From NCBI RefSeq assembly GCF_018991925.1, contig NW_024756463.1, positions 83,501 to 147,500 on the forward strand: 64,000 nt of DNA. Direction: 5' to 3'. The notes under the pieces are model-generated. The model saw nothing but the letters and a program-made list of their open reading frames with translations. It was not told the origin of the DNA and did no database searches. Within the stretch, counting starts at the first letter, position 1. Every line of letters starts with the position of its first letter. The stretch comes from Homarus americanus. Lineage: Eukaryota > Arthropoda > Malacostraca > Decapoda > Nephropidae. Below, piece by piece: positions 25,193 through 35,469 of the stretch. A program made the translations under genes and the position numbers.

Positions 25193-25429
25193 TCGGCTCA
25201 CTAATACATAATATTTCATTTACAGCATTTGTTTACTAATTGTTCAGGTTTGAGTTTTTCGGTAGTCTTTGGTCATAATAGAGACTAAGAAATAACACAG
25301 TGTTTTGAGTGAGGTTCAGGTTGTTATCCAGATTAACTGTCAATGTTTTCGTTCTTCATAGTAAAAATATTAGAAATACTTTAAGAAGAGAGAAATACCC
25401 GATACCGTAAGGACTCAAATGTGGCCGGA

Positions 25430-25590
25430 ACATTCTATAGTAACTGGAATACCTCACATAGTAACTGGAATACCTCACATAGTAACTGGAATACCTCACA
25501 TATTAACTGGAACACTTGCATAGTAACTGGAACACCTCATATAGTAACTGGAACACCATATAGTAACTGGAAGTATATAGTAACTGTGAC
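25430..25590 (+). repeat. 19-bp minisatellite, about 8 copies
   Basis: The unit ATAGTAACTGGAATACCTC decays towards the 3' end (AACACCTC, AACACCAT). Confidence 0.92.
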
Positions 25591-25617
25591 AATCAATAAA
25601 GACTGTAATACGCCATG

Positions 25618-26283
<666 letters not shown>

Positions 26284-26305
26284 TGAGGAAAGAAGAACAC
26301 AAGTT

Positions 26306-26338
26306 CCCAAGCGCTTTCGTGTAATTCACATCTTCAGG
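26306..26338 (-). ncRNA. Hammerhead-ribozyme-like motif (candidate)
   Basis: Read on the minus strand: CTGAAGA (26337 to 26331), a short stem GTG/CAC around AATTA, and GAAA (26318 to 26315), followed by GCGCTTGGG. The order and spacing CUGANGA, short stem II, GAAA, minimal stem III match hammerhead cores of the kind described in Penelope-like retroelements. It sits between long (TA)n tracts. An extra U before stem II and the unclear outer stem keep this tentative. Compare 12386-12426. Confidence 0.35.
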
Positions 26339-26364
26339 GTGAGTACAGACTGTACTCACCCTGA
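26334..26364. other. Near-perfect 31-bp palindrome
   Basis: Fifteen-base arms reading TCAGGGTGAGTACAG and its complement meet around a single central base at 26349. It abuts the hammerhead-like motif and shares its CCTGA end, so it may be the junction of two inverted element ends. Confidence 0.8.
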
Positions 26365-26390
26365 TCACCTTGCAACTACAGTGATTTACT

Positions 26391-26394
<4 letters not shown>

Positions 26395-26480
<86 letters not shown>

Positions 26481-26740
26481 GTGTATCTGTGTGTGTGTGT
26501 GTGTTTGTATCTGTGTGTGTGTGTGTGTTGTATCTGTGTGAGTGTGTGTGTGTGTGTGTGTTTGTATCTGTGTGTGTGTGTGTGTGTGTATCTGTGTGTG
26601 TGTGTGTGTGTTTGTATCTGTGTGAGTGTGTGTGTGTCTGTCTGTGTCTGCGTGCATGTATCTGTGTATATGTGTGTGTATGTCCGTGTTTTTATGTGTC
26701 TGTGTTTGTATATGTATATGTATTTGTATTTGTATGACTA
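26395..26740. repeat. (TA)n then long degenerate (GT)n
   Basis: TA run to about 26446, then GT steps with periodic TTGTATCT interruptions to about 26740. Confidence 0.95.
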
Positions 26741-27008
26741 TGTGTACATAAAATAGTCTGGCTGTGTACGTGTAAACTATATTATAATCATGTGTGACTG
26801 TGTTTACATGTCGGCAAATAGACAGTTTGTTTACAATAAGACAGGCACTGTATATCCCCTAATTACCCTAATAGATAAGAGTCATTACGTCATCTACATA
26901 ATTAACGTAATATATAATCTCTTCAGGACATTAGGTGAACAGGTAAGTGTTTATGTAGGGAGATAAATAGGAATACACCTGGTTGTTTTGGGCTGTGGTA
27001 ATCACCCC
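26741..27008. other. Unique spacer
   Basis: Nothing is recognised here. Confidence 0.4.
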
Positions 27009-27312
27009 CCAATGTCTACCTTACCTGCCTGACTGAATGACTGGCCTACTACTGACTGGTTGATTAACTGGTTGGCTGAATGGGGGACTAACTAGATGAG
27101 TGATTAAAATACTGATTAAATGATTGACTAACTGACTGACTGAATGCCTGATTGACTGAATGACTAACTAACTGACTGAATGCCTGATTGACTGAATGAC
27201 TAACTGACTCAGTGAATGAATGAATGAATGTGAACGATAGAATAACTAAATGGTTGAGTGAATGACTGGTTAACTGACTGACTGGTTGGCTAACTAACTG
27301 ACTGGCTCGAAT
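27009..27312. repeat. Degenerate (ACTG)n/(AATG)n tetranucleotide array
   Basis: ACTGACTGAATG-type steps over about 300 bp. Serine/glutamine-rich frames on the complement are artefacts. Confidence 0.85.
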
Positions 27313-27372
27313 GCAGTAATGAACACTTCTCAATCACTTATCAGACTGAGTGATCTGAATTTCCTGTAATTT

Positions 27373-27465
27373 TTATTATTATTATTATTATTATTTGTTG
27401 TTATTTGTTGTTGTTATTTGTTGTTGTTATTTGTTATTATTATTTGTTGTTATTTGTTCCTGGCG
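27373..27465. repeat. (ATT)n and (TTG)n trinucleotide array
   Basis: ATT steps grade into TTGTTATTTG steps. Confidence 0.88.
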
Positions 27466-27516
27466 TTTGTTCTTGTTATTAAGGAATCATATCAGAGGTT
27501 CAAAGTTAACACGATG

Positions 27517-27536
27517 CTCTGTGTGTGTGTGTGTGT

Positions 27537-27594
<58 letters not shown>
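27517..27594. repeat. (GT)n microsatellite
   Basis: About 38 GT steps with a single ATG interruption. Confidence 0.96.
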
Positions 27595-27721
27595 CATTCT
27601 AAACACAAGGGAACGCCGTTTTGTCTTAAAATCTAAGGATCACCTGAAGATTAGATATTCCAGTTTATTTTACCTGATGATGAAACACCTTAACGCTACA
27701 TGGGAGGTTTAGATTAAGTCA

Positions 27722-28032
27722 GATTAGCGTTAAGTTAGGTTAGGTTAGGTTAGGTCAGCGTTAATTGAAGATAGGTTAGATTAGATTAATGTAGATATGG
27801 TTAGATTAGGTCAGGTTAGGTTTGGTTGGTTTAGGTTAGAGCGGGTTAGATTAACTTCGGTTAGGTTAGATTAGATAAAATTAGGTTAGATCAGGTTAGG
27901 TTAAGATAGATTAGGTTAGGTTAGAGTAGGTTCAATTGGGTTAGTTTAGGTTTAGTTAGTATAAGGTAGATTAAGTTAGGTTAGAGTAAGTTGAATGAGG
28001 AATGTTAGAACAGTTAGGATTAGATTAGGCTT
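27722..28032 (+). repeat. Long degenerate TTAGG telomere-type tract
   Basis: About 300 bp of TTAGG/TTAGA/TCAGG steps, clearly decayed from an interstitial telomere-motif array. Confidence 0.85.
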
Positions 28033-28069
28033 GCGTGAGGATGGCAGTCAAGCTTCAGGTGAAATTATA

Positions 28070-28692
28070 TAGTGAAGGGGAGAGAGAGAGAGATAGGTGG
28101 GGGAGAGATGGGTGGGGGAGAGAGATGGAACAGGGAGAGATAGGTGGGGGAGAGATGGGTGGGGAGATAGGTGGGGGGAGGAGAGAGATAGGTGGGAGGC
28201 AGGTGGGGAGATAGGTGAAGTAGGTGGGGGGAGAATGGGTGGGAGAGAGAGATAGGTGGGGGAGATAGGTGGGGAGATGGGTGGGGAGAAAGATGGGGTG
28301 GGGGAGGTGGGGAGAGATAGGTGGGAGAGAATGGAGTGGGAGAGATAGGTGGGAAAGAGATGGGTGGGGGAGAGGAGGAATGGGGTGGGGAGAATGGTGG
28401 GAGAGATATAGGTGGGGAGAGAGGAGCAGGTGGGGGAGAGACTGTGGGGAGAGAGATATGTGGGGAGAATGGGTGGGGAGGCTGGGTGGGGAGAGGAATG
28501 GGTGGGGGGAGGAGAGATAGGTGGGGGAGGAGAGAGATAGGTGGGAGGGCTTAGGTGGGGGGAGAGATATAGGTGGGGAGTAGGTGGGGGGGAGGAATAG
28601 GTGGGGGGAGAGAGATAGGTGGGGGAATGGAGGTGGGGGAGAATGGGTGGGGGAGAGATGGAGTGGGAGAGATAGGTGGGGGGGGGGCAGGC
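28070..28692 (+). repeat. G-rich minisatellite (GGTGGGGGAGAGATA)
   Basis: About 40 irregular units of 13-20 bp around GATAGGTGGGGGAGA. The + strand is almost free of C, with very frequent runs of three or more G. The 83- and 77-codon frames are translations of the repeat. Confidence 0.93.
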
Positions 28693-28844
28693 AAGTCCAA
28701 AGTGATCTTCATTTTATCGTATGGCCTCCTGCTTGAGCCCTACAGTATCCTAACGTGCTGGATGGCCCATACAGTTAGCATCGTGATATTAAGCAATTAG
28801 ATAATATGGATGAGAGATTATTACCGTCACTTCACTCCACCTCT

Positions 28845-29218
28845 CTGAATGAAAGTGAAGTGGGGTGGATAATGTATACAGTGGTGTGGATGAAGTTATG
28901 GTATGGATAGAAATGGATGAAGTTATGGTGTGGATAGAAATATAATGATGTGGATGAAGTTATGGTGTGGATAGAAGTATAATGATGTGGATGAAGTTAT
29001 GGTGTGGATACTAGTGGATGAAATTATGATGTGGATAGAAGTGGATGAAGTTATGGTGTGGATAAAAGTATAAAAGTCTGGATGAAATTATGATGTGGAT
29101 ATAGTTATAATGATGTGGATGAAGTTATGATGTGGATGAAATTATGGTGTGGATAGAAGTGGATGAAGTTATGGTGTGGATAGAAGTGGATGAAGTTATG
29201 GTGTGGATGAAGACACTA
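28845..29218 (+). repeat. About 22-bp minisatellite, roughly 15 degenerate units
   Basis: The unit is GGATGAAGTTATGGTGTGGA, followed by TAGAAGT or TGAAAT variants. Confidence 0.9.
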
Positions 29219-29890
29219 ATGAGTTGCAAAGGAGTATAATAATGTGGAATGGAAGTACTGTATATTGAATTAAAACATCCATATCTCCCGATTAATAAAT
29301 AAATAAAATAAAATATAAATATCAAAAGGTACTACCAGAAAAATAAGTTTATCTCCATACGGGGTTCACATTTCGGTCGGTTTCGGGATTCATTTTTCGA
29401 GGTTCGGAATAACGTGATTCTGGATTCGAAAATAGGGGCTCAGGTGTTCGGGGTATGGGGTTCCGGATTCTGGGCTCGATTACGGATTCCGGGTTCGTGC
29501 TCAGTGTTGGACGTCAAAATTCACTTGAAAACATTAAAAGATAAAATAAAGTGGTGGTGGGGGGGCAATGCTTTCAATCTTCTCTACGATACATGACGTC
29601 AGACCCTCATGACAGACATAATTGGTCGACTTGTAAATATCCCCTGCCTAAACATCTTGGAAAAATAAATAATAATAATAAAAATCTCCGTCATAGTAGT
29701 CACACACAAATTGTATTCTTCTGTAGTTTTTTATATTACGCTGTATGTTTTCAGGGTATGTATGAAATATTGAGGTCAGGACTTTGTGTATTTAATTAAA
29801 TAAGCAGTTGCAGGTGTACGTCAGGTGTTTTAGGTGTTAACTAATATTTTTTTAAGCATTCAAGTTAATCGGGAAATGAATTATTCCGAT
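29219..29890. other. Non-coding stretch
   Basis: Around 29360-29490 short words of the GGTTCGGG/GGGTTCGG type recur, a decayed GC-richer repeat. No gene is recognised. Confidence 0.45.
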
Positions 29891-30112
29891 TCATGTAGTG
29901 CGAGTCATGAATGATTGGTGATTCTCTGGTAACTGTGTCATGAATGATTGCTGATTCTTGTTAACTGTGTCAGGAATGATCGGTGATTCTTGTTAACTGT
30001 CTCAGGAATGATTGCTGATTCTTATTAACTGTGTCAGGAATGATTGATTGGTGATTCTCTGGTAACTGTGTCAGGTATGATTGGTGATTCTTGTTAACTT
30101 CTGAAAGTAATT
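29891..30112 (+). repeat. About 32-bp minisatellite, 6 copies
   Basis: Units contain TGATTCTTGTTAACTGTGTC and AGGAATGATTGG. One unit carries an extra GATT. Confidence 0.9.
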
Positions 30113-30201
30113 TAAGTTTCCTGCTGTCATGAGTCACATCATGTTATGGATAATTCAGGATTTTTCAGTGAACAAAACATTGAATAATTTACGTTTCAGC
30201 T

Positions 30202-31137
30202 TAAAAAATATATGTAGAGCCTATCAAACTGTCTCTCAGAGTTTCTGACGGGGCATCCTCCACTCAGGCGGAACTAATAGCCCTCCTTGCTGCCCTTCTC
30301 GCTGAGGAAGAAGCAGATGGTTTCTGCCCCTTGCTTGTCTGCTGCGATTCCAGGTCTGCTCTCGACGGGATCGCATTTGGATCAGGGGAAAATAAGGACC
30401 TCATCCTCTGAATACGAGGGTTAACATCCACACTTCAGGATGCAGGCCGTCCTGTGACATTCCTATGGATACCCAGTCATGTCGGTATCTTGGGGAATGA
30501 GGCAGCAGATGGCCTTGCCAAGACTGGATGCAACAAGGCCACACCTGACTACGTTGTTCCTCGAACACTTTTACAGATTAGGACCCAAATTCGCCGCAAA
30601 CAGAGAGAAGCTCGGGAAGCAGCCATCCCCCTGGACTCCCCGCCCACCTGGTACGATGTCCTCCGTAAACTTCCTGACCTCTCGTACGTCTACGGGAAAG
30701 GGTCGCGGAAAGGGGACGTGATTGCTGCCCGTATCATTATTGGGTATGACTTTGCTTGGGAGATTGGTATCCCCGCATCCCCTGAGCAACGCTCTTGTGC
30801 ATTATGCAGAAGACTCGACAGCAGCACCCTTATCCACTACCTCCTAAGATGTCCCCACACACAACGCTTCCGTGACGCCTGCTGGACCACCACTCCACGA
30901 CCCCCTGACGGAGACACGATGATCCTCCCCATACTGGCCAGATATTTTGATAACATTGATTATGTGTTAAAGGAATATCCTTCCTTCCTTAGGCTTTAGT
31001 AAGCCCCTTTATAATATTTATACCGTATATACTTGTCACACTTGCCAGATGCTTCTGGTGTCATTGTACAGGGGTACCTAGTGACAGCACTAGGATCCCG
31101 CTTCCTCTATCAAGGAATAAACAATTGAAATTGAAAT
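30202..31137 (+). pseudogene. LINE (Jockey/I-like) ORF2 C-terminal end with RNase H domain, 5'-truncated
   Basis: The reading frame from about 30241 gives VSDGASSTQAELIALLAALL, then CCDSRSALDGI, then FLWIPSHVGILGNEAADGLA. These are the RNase H active-site blocks with the conserved Glu and the Asp residues of the D-E-D-D set; the first Asp block is partly lost at the truncated 5' end. A TGA at 30409-30411 breaks the frame. From 30454 the frame is open to the TAG at 30999, ending with a CALC, then H then C cysteine/histidine cluster (CALCRR... HYLLRCPHT) typical of these ORF2 tails. The 3' UTR ends in AATAAA (about 31118) and a GAAATT-type simple tail. The protein would cleave the RNA strand of the RNA/DNA hybrid; this copy is dead. 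Confidence 0.88.
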
Positions 31138-31289
31138 ATATTTGACACTTGATAGACCGTATCAAGAATTTCTTATTTTTATACTAAGGGAGTCTTGGAT
31201 TACAAGTAAGCCATAATAGCTAATTACTCTGGCTTTTTGTTTTTAATCTGAGTTAATCTTGTTCCCTGGATAGAATTAATCCCTTGAAC

Positions 31290-31446
31290 ACGATGACTTA
31301 ACCACCTGGGTACAGTGTCATCGTCCTCAAGGGAGAATAAGTCATCGTATTCAAGGGTTTGCGACAGTGTACTCAAAAGTGCAAAGGTCATCGTACTCAA
31401 GGGCTAATTCATAGTACTCTGAGGGAATTGGTATCGTACTCAAGGT
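31290..31446. repeat. Short degenerate repeat (TCGTACTCAAGGG)
   Basis: GTCATCGTACTCAAGGG-like words occur about five times, at spacings of roughly 25-40 bp. Confidence 0.7.
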
Positions 31447-31611
31447 GTTATCCTGATTGATGTTTTGAATATTTCTTGTTAAAGCAAAAAAAGGCAAGAA
31501 CCGTCATTAGCTGCGTTAGTGTGCGTTCCCTATCGTACGGTGTAGCAGTTTCAAATGAAATGCGGGTGGAGATGAAATGGTTGCCCAACATATCGTACCG
31601 CGCATCAGGTA

Positions 31612-32196
31612 GCTCGCTTTGAGATTCCGTGGCGTGCAGAGCTGGTGTCCTGCCCAATATTTTGGACTGTATAAGTGGTATAAGTAAGCTTTGATATATA
31701 ATAATGTAATTAAATAATTGAGTTGTTGGAAGTGAGTATACAGTGAAGCCAGAAATATTATAAAATATAGATAATAAAGGGAAATAAATATATACCAGTG
31801 CTATTATAGATTTGTTAAATTGGTAGCATTACATTCGACCTCAATGCAGTGGTAACACTCACTAAACTGTATTAATATAATATAATTAAAGCAATACCAA
31901 ACGTATAAGCACGTATGTGTCAGAGGAATCCACGTCGTACGTTTGGCAGCTGCCGCTCAGCTGCCAAACGTACGATGTGGTATAAATGTGTCGACACCTA
32001 AGGTAATGGGGGGTCCCACAGACCCCAGAGGAAAAAAATTACAAAAAATCACGAAATTACATTTAATGAAATTCAAAGGCATATACAAACCTTTAAAGGT
32101 TTTAGCTAGGCTTCTGACGGAAAATGAAACAAAAAATATAGTCCAATATATAGGGCAGAAGGAGGCCAGCTTTGCACGCCACGGAATCTCAGAGGT
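31612..32196. repeat. Inverted repeat pair with similar coding-like sequence
   Basis: About 55 bp around 31617-31675 (minus) and 32142-32196 (plus) are imperfect inverted copies sharing GCACGCCACGGAATCTCA. Both read, in outward-facing frames, as VQ-IGQ---S-ARHGIS (IGQDTSSARHGIS on the left, IGQKEASFARHGIS on the right). A 22-bp hairpin (31931-31979) lies between them. This could be the two ends of a foldback element or two inverted copies of an unknown repeat. No known domain is recognised. Confidence 0.6.
31931..31979. other. Strong 22-bp hairpin
   Basis: The arm 31931-31952 (containing CGTACGTTTGGCAGCTG) and its complement at 31958-31979 match at 21 of 22 positions around the 5-base loop CCGCT. 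A strong cruciform or RNA stem is possible. Confidence 0.9.
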
Positions 32197-32212
32197 CACT
32201 GTCACCAGGTAA
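31943..32212 (+). CDS. Open frame of unknown product, probably repeat-derived
   Basis: A frame of about 89 codons starts inside the 22-bp hairpin and ends after the right inverted copy. It is Lys-rich in the middle (KKLQKITKLHLMKF) and ends in HGISEVTVTR. No domain is recognised. The similar HGIS motif on the opposite strand at 31.6 kb suggests it is part of a repeat. A real exon cannot be excluded. Confidence 0.15.
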   Translation: MAAAAQLPNVRCGINVSTPKVMGGPTDPRGKKLQKITKLHLMKFKGIYKPLKVLARLLTENETKNIVQYIGQKEASFARHGISEVTVTR

Positions 32213-32815
32213 ATATTGAGACCACGAGAGTGTAACATGACAGCGATAGAAACCATCTGGGACTTATTAAGACCCATCCGAGACCTAACACATGACATCA
32301 CTAGATAGAAACCAACCTCAGAGGATGTGACCAGGTGATTCCCATCATGGCGGAGACTTAAACTAATACAGTATATTATAGGTAGAAACCATGTTGAGAT
32401 GTGCAGCTAGATGGGATCGTATAGACACCAACTGTAACCTTTAACGTCTGGTAAAAACCATCTCAGGAACCTGTAGACACCCCTCAAATGAACCTGGCAG
32501 GAAACGTCACCAGACAGAAACCACTTAAGGGTGCAGGAGTAAACCATCACGAAATGAAAACCAAACTGAGAACCATCATCTTAACATATCAGAAGTAGAA
32601 ACCCAATAAGACCTGTAAATTTACGTCACGGAGATAGACGCAGGGAAAACGATAGAAGACGATGGGATGACATCATAAAGGAAACACCAATGGGGTGACG
32701 TCATACTGGAGGAGACACATGGGTGACGCCAAACAGTGGAGTCCTGTTGGATATCGTAATGAATTAGAAACCAGAGTGACGTCACACAATAGAGACCGAG
32801 AGGGAAACCAGGGCC
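32200..32815. repeat. Diverged tandem array with ATGACATCA and AGAAACCA words
   Basis: Units of about 45-60 bp alternate (A)TGACGTCA/TGACATCA-like words with ATAGAAACCA words, roughly ten times. The TGACGTCA words resemble CRE sites but are more simply explained as repeat units. Confidence 0.6.
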
Positions 32816-32831
32816 AGTATTTATAGAGAGC

Positions 32832-32856
32832 TAGGGAGGGAGGGAGGGAGGGAGAG
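32832..32856. repeat. (GGGA)n microsatellite
   Basis: Six GGGA steps. Confidence 0.85.
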
Positions 32857-32869
32857 GACTCAACCTAAT

Positions 32870-33560
32870 GGATGGTGGTGCGGAGGGATTGTTCTATCGA
32901 TTTATTATTCATATTTGTTGTCATGTTAAGCAATAATACATTTAAACGTAAACTATTTACATTTGAAATATGCATTTGTGCTAAGTTCCTTTTTTTGCGG
33001 AATAATATGTTTTGTTGCTTTTAAAAATCTTTTTAGTAACCGTAACATAAATTGTGTACTGAAAGCCACCAAACAATTATAGGATTTTAGGAATTTGATG
33101 AATGGCTGGAAATAACATTTTTCTCATATTAAGACCAACTGACAAGGAAAATCGCTATGCGGTTTTTTACAAATTATAAAAGTCGATTTTTTTCGATTTT
33201 TTATCAGAATAGAAATTTATCCACAAAAATAAAAACAGTGACCAACAATGTTTGTGACTTATAACCCCCAGAATCGAAGGTGAAAGGGAGATGTGGTACT
33301 CGCTGTGTGTGTGTGTGCGTGTATGTGAACAACGTCTTACACATGAAATAATGGAATGTAATAAACCTTGATCACTGGGTTGGGTAAGTTTTAATTTCCT
33401 ATCTATTCAACCCTCAACCCATAGTATTTAACCCAGTAACATGACCTTGAACTGTGATCAACCTTCATGAAAACAAACACCTTATCCTCGGTAATGTTCA
33501 TAAAGTTTCATCAATATTAACCCTACCATTTTTAATTCACACGTAAACACTAACATTCAA
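32870..33560. other. AT-rich 5' flank of the tRNA gene
   Basis: No gene is recognised. A GT run occurs at 33304-33320. No obvious tRNA 5'-leader element is visible. Confidence 0.45.
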
Positions 33561-33562
33561 CG

Positions 33563-33635
33563 GCCCGGATAGCTCAGTCGGTAGAGCATTAGGCTTTTAA
33601 CCTAAGGGTCCAGGGTTCGAGTCCCTGTTCGGGCT
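33563..33635 (+). tRNA. tRNA-Lys (anticodon TTT)
   Basis: A complete cloverleaf. The acceptor stem GCCCGGA pairs with TTCGGGC (33628-33634). The D arm contains AGCTCAGTCGGTAGAGC. The anticodon stem TTAGG/CCTAA closes the loop CTTTTAA, with anticodon TTT at 33596-33598. The T arm CAGGG/CCCTG encloses TTCGAGT. A and B boxes for RNA polymerase III are intact, and there is no intron. The discriminator base at 33635 reads T, whereas eukaryotic tRNA-Lys normally has G. That is the one oddity and leaves open a recently derived or pseudo copy. It decodes AAA (and AAG by wobble). Confidence 0.93.
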
Positions 33636-33639
33636 GAAG

Positions 33640-33643
33640 TTTT
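33640..33643 (+). terminator. RNA polymerase III terminator
   Basis: TTTT occurs five bases after the tRNA 3' end, the minimal Pol III termination signal. Confidence 0.75.
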
Positions 33644-33837
33644 CGAAAAAAGTATCTTATGTTGTTCAGTTACTCGAATTCATTCTGACCAGAAAGGAGA
33701 TTGGTTACAATATATAATATAATCAAAAGGTCGGTTGTACCATATAGGTTAAGGCAGACTTTACAACACGTGGTTTGAGGCGATGGTACCACGTGGTCTT
33801 GAGTATTGTTGCTGTTATTTTCGCTCATTGTTTATAT

Positions 33838-33953
33838 TATTTTTTTTTTATTATTGTTGTTACCACTATTATTATTATTTTTATTTTCATTATTATTATT
33901 ATTATTATTTGTTTTTTATTTTCATTATTATTATTTTTTCACTATTATTATTA

Positions 33954-33993
<40 letters not shown>
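33838..33993. repeat. (ATT)n then (AC)n microsatellite
   Basis: T/A trinucleotide steps at about 33838-33955, then about 18 AC steps. Confidence 0.92.
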
Positions 33994-33997
<4 letters not shown>

Positions 33998-34154
33998 CAT
34001 GTAAAATAGGTCGACTTACTCTCATGAAACCTGACAAGTAGGTTAGTTAAAACACTAAGATAACAGAGCTCGGGGGAGGTGAGGTGGTGATGTAGTGCGG
34101 TGAGCGACTCAACTGGTGCCTCTGATGACTGTCACTTTGTTGTGGTAGCGGTTA

Positions 34155-34312
34155 ACTGCTCTTCTTGCTTCTCTCTTGCACTTTTGCTTCTCTCTTGCTC
34201 ATCTTCTTTCTCGCTTTTCTTCTCGCTTACTCTACTTTCTTCTCTCTTGCTCTTCTTTCTTCTCTCTTGCTCTTCTCTCTTGTTTTTTTTTTCCTCTATC
34301 TTCTCTCTCGCT
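34155..34312 (+). repeat. Pyrimidine-rich repeat (TTCTCTCTTGCTC)
   Basis: About eight degenerate copies of TTCTTCTCTCTTGCTC. Leucine/serine or Lys/Glu frames across it are artefacts. Confidence 0.85.
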
Positions 34313-34489
34313 CTGATCGAAATCATTATGGGCAATACTTTCTTTTTATTATGTATTATTTTCTTTAATAATTATAAGAAGAGGTATTATTATTTACCCG
34401 TCTAATTTTTTGGGCAGAAAATGGACAGCAGTCGTATAGGTAAAGTTTAAAGAAATAAGTCAATAGGGCAAATATCAAATAGTTTTCTC

Positions 34490-34534
<45 letters not shown>
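34490..34534. repeat. (AC)n microsatellite
   Basis: About 22 AC steps. Confidence 0.95.
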
Positions 34535-34537
<3 letters not shown>

Positions 34538-34555
34538 GTTTTTAAGGAACTTGGT

Positions 34556-34680
34556 GATATACTTTATTACTGCGCTTCAATAACTATGATCTGCAAGCTG
34601 GGTTTCCGGGTTAGTAAATGCACTACGCGTAAACTACTAAAATTTATGAAATACATCTATGTGTTTTTAAGAACTTATAA
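34556..34680 (+). repeat. Diverged unnamed repeat family, copy 2
   Basis: ACTGCGCTTCAATAACTATGATCT, then GGTTAGTAAATGCACTA, then ACATCTATGTGTTTTTAAG. This is the same word series as in the copies at 35.3 and 40.2-40.6 kb. Confidence 0.55.
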
Positions 34681-35214
34681 TTTTCCTCACAGCTGAGTAA
34701 TCTGGACTGAACCGCCACACTCATCTGGATATTGAGGGCTTAATTTAATGTTTATTTTATTTTAGTTTTATCGGAAATGTTGAAATATTACTCTAAAATA
34801 CTTTTAAATGAGTCTCCCTCCTGACCCATGCATACAAATAATTATCTACCAAACAGAAAATGAAAGGATAAACTATTATAAACTTCTTAGTCATCTTCTT
34901 ACAACAGTTTTATCTCTCATGTTTAATATTTTTTAAATATAGTTGGAATAGTGTATTACTGACCTTGCTACGCGTTTAGACACCTTAGTTAGTGAAACAA
35001 TATAATAACAATATAACAACAATTGCCCTTTTAAATACACACGAAGTTGCTTCATAAAACTTTACACATCTAATTGCTATAAATGTTAACAGTTAAGTAG
35101 GCTGTTGTTGGTAATGGTAGCAGTAAGGTATCATTATTAGAGCTAGTTTATTCTTATCAACATTATTATTACTCCAGTTGTAGGATGTCTTGTTGTAATG
35201 TTGTTTATATGCAA

Positions 35215-35465
35215 TTCCGTTCTTTAACTACTAGGGTCTTTAAGCACATAATTTAAATAGGTCAACATGCAAACACAATGAACAAGTAAAAAAATGACCA
35301 TATAATTTAAAATGGGGCAATTGTTGTTATAATTTTATTATTGCGCTTCAACACGAAGGTCTTTAAGCACGTAACAAGGTTGATAATTACTGTACACTAG
35401 TCCAACAACAATGGAAAATTATGAGAGGTAGAACTTTACTATACCTCTATGTTGATTCCAGATAA
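35215..35465 (+). repeat. Diverged unnamed repeat family, copies 3-4
   Basis: Copy 3 has TTTAACTACTAGGGTCTTTAAGCAC (35222-35246). Copy 4 has TATTGCGCTTCAACACGAAGGTCTTTAAGCAC (35339-35370), ACACTAGTCCAACAACAATG (35393-35412), then a region ending ACTTTACTATACCTCTATG. The two are 120 bp apart. Confidence 0.6.
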
Positions 35466-35469
35466 GTAG

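Noticed and set aside
26376..26756. Cys/Val- and His/Thr-rich open frames
   Set aside because: Translations of (GT)n/(AC)n repeats.
28269..28800. Gly/Trp/Arg-rich open frames
   Set aside because: Translations of the G-rich minisatellite.
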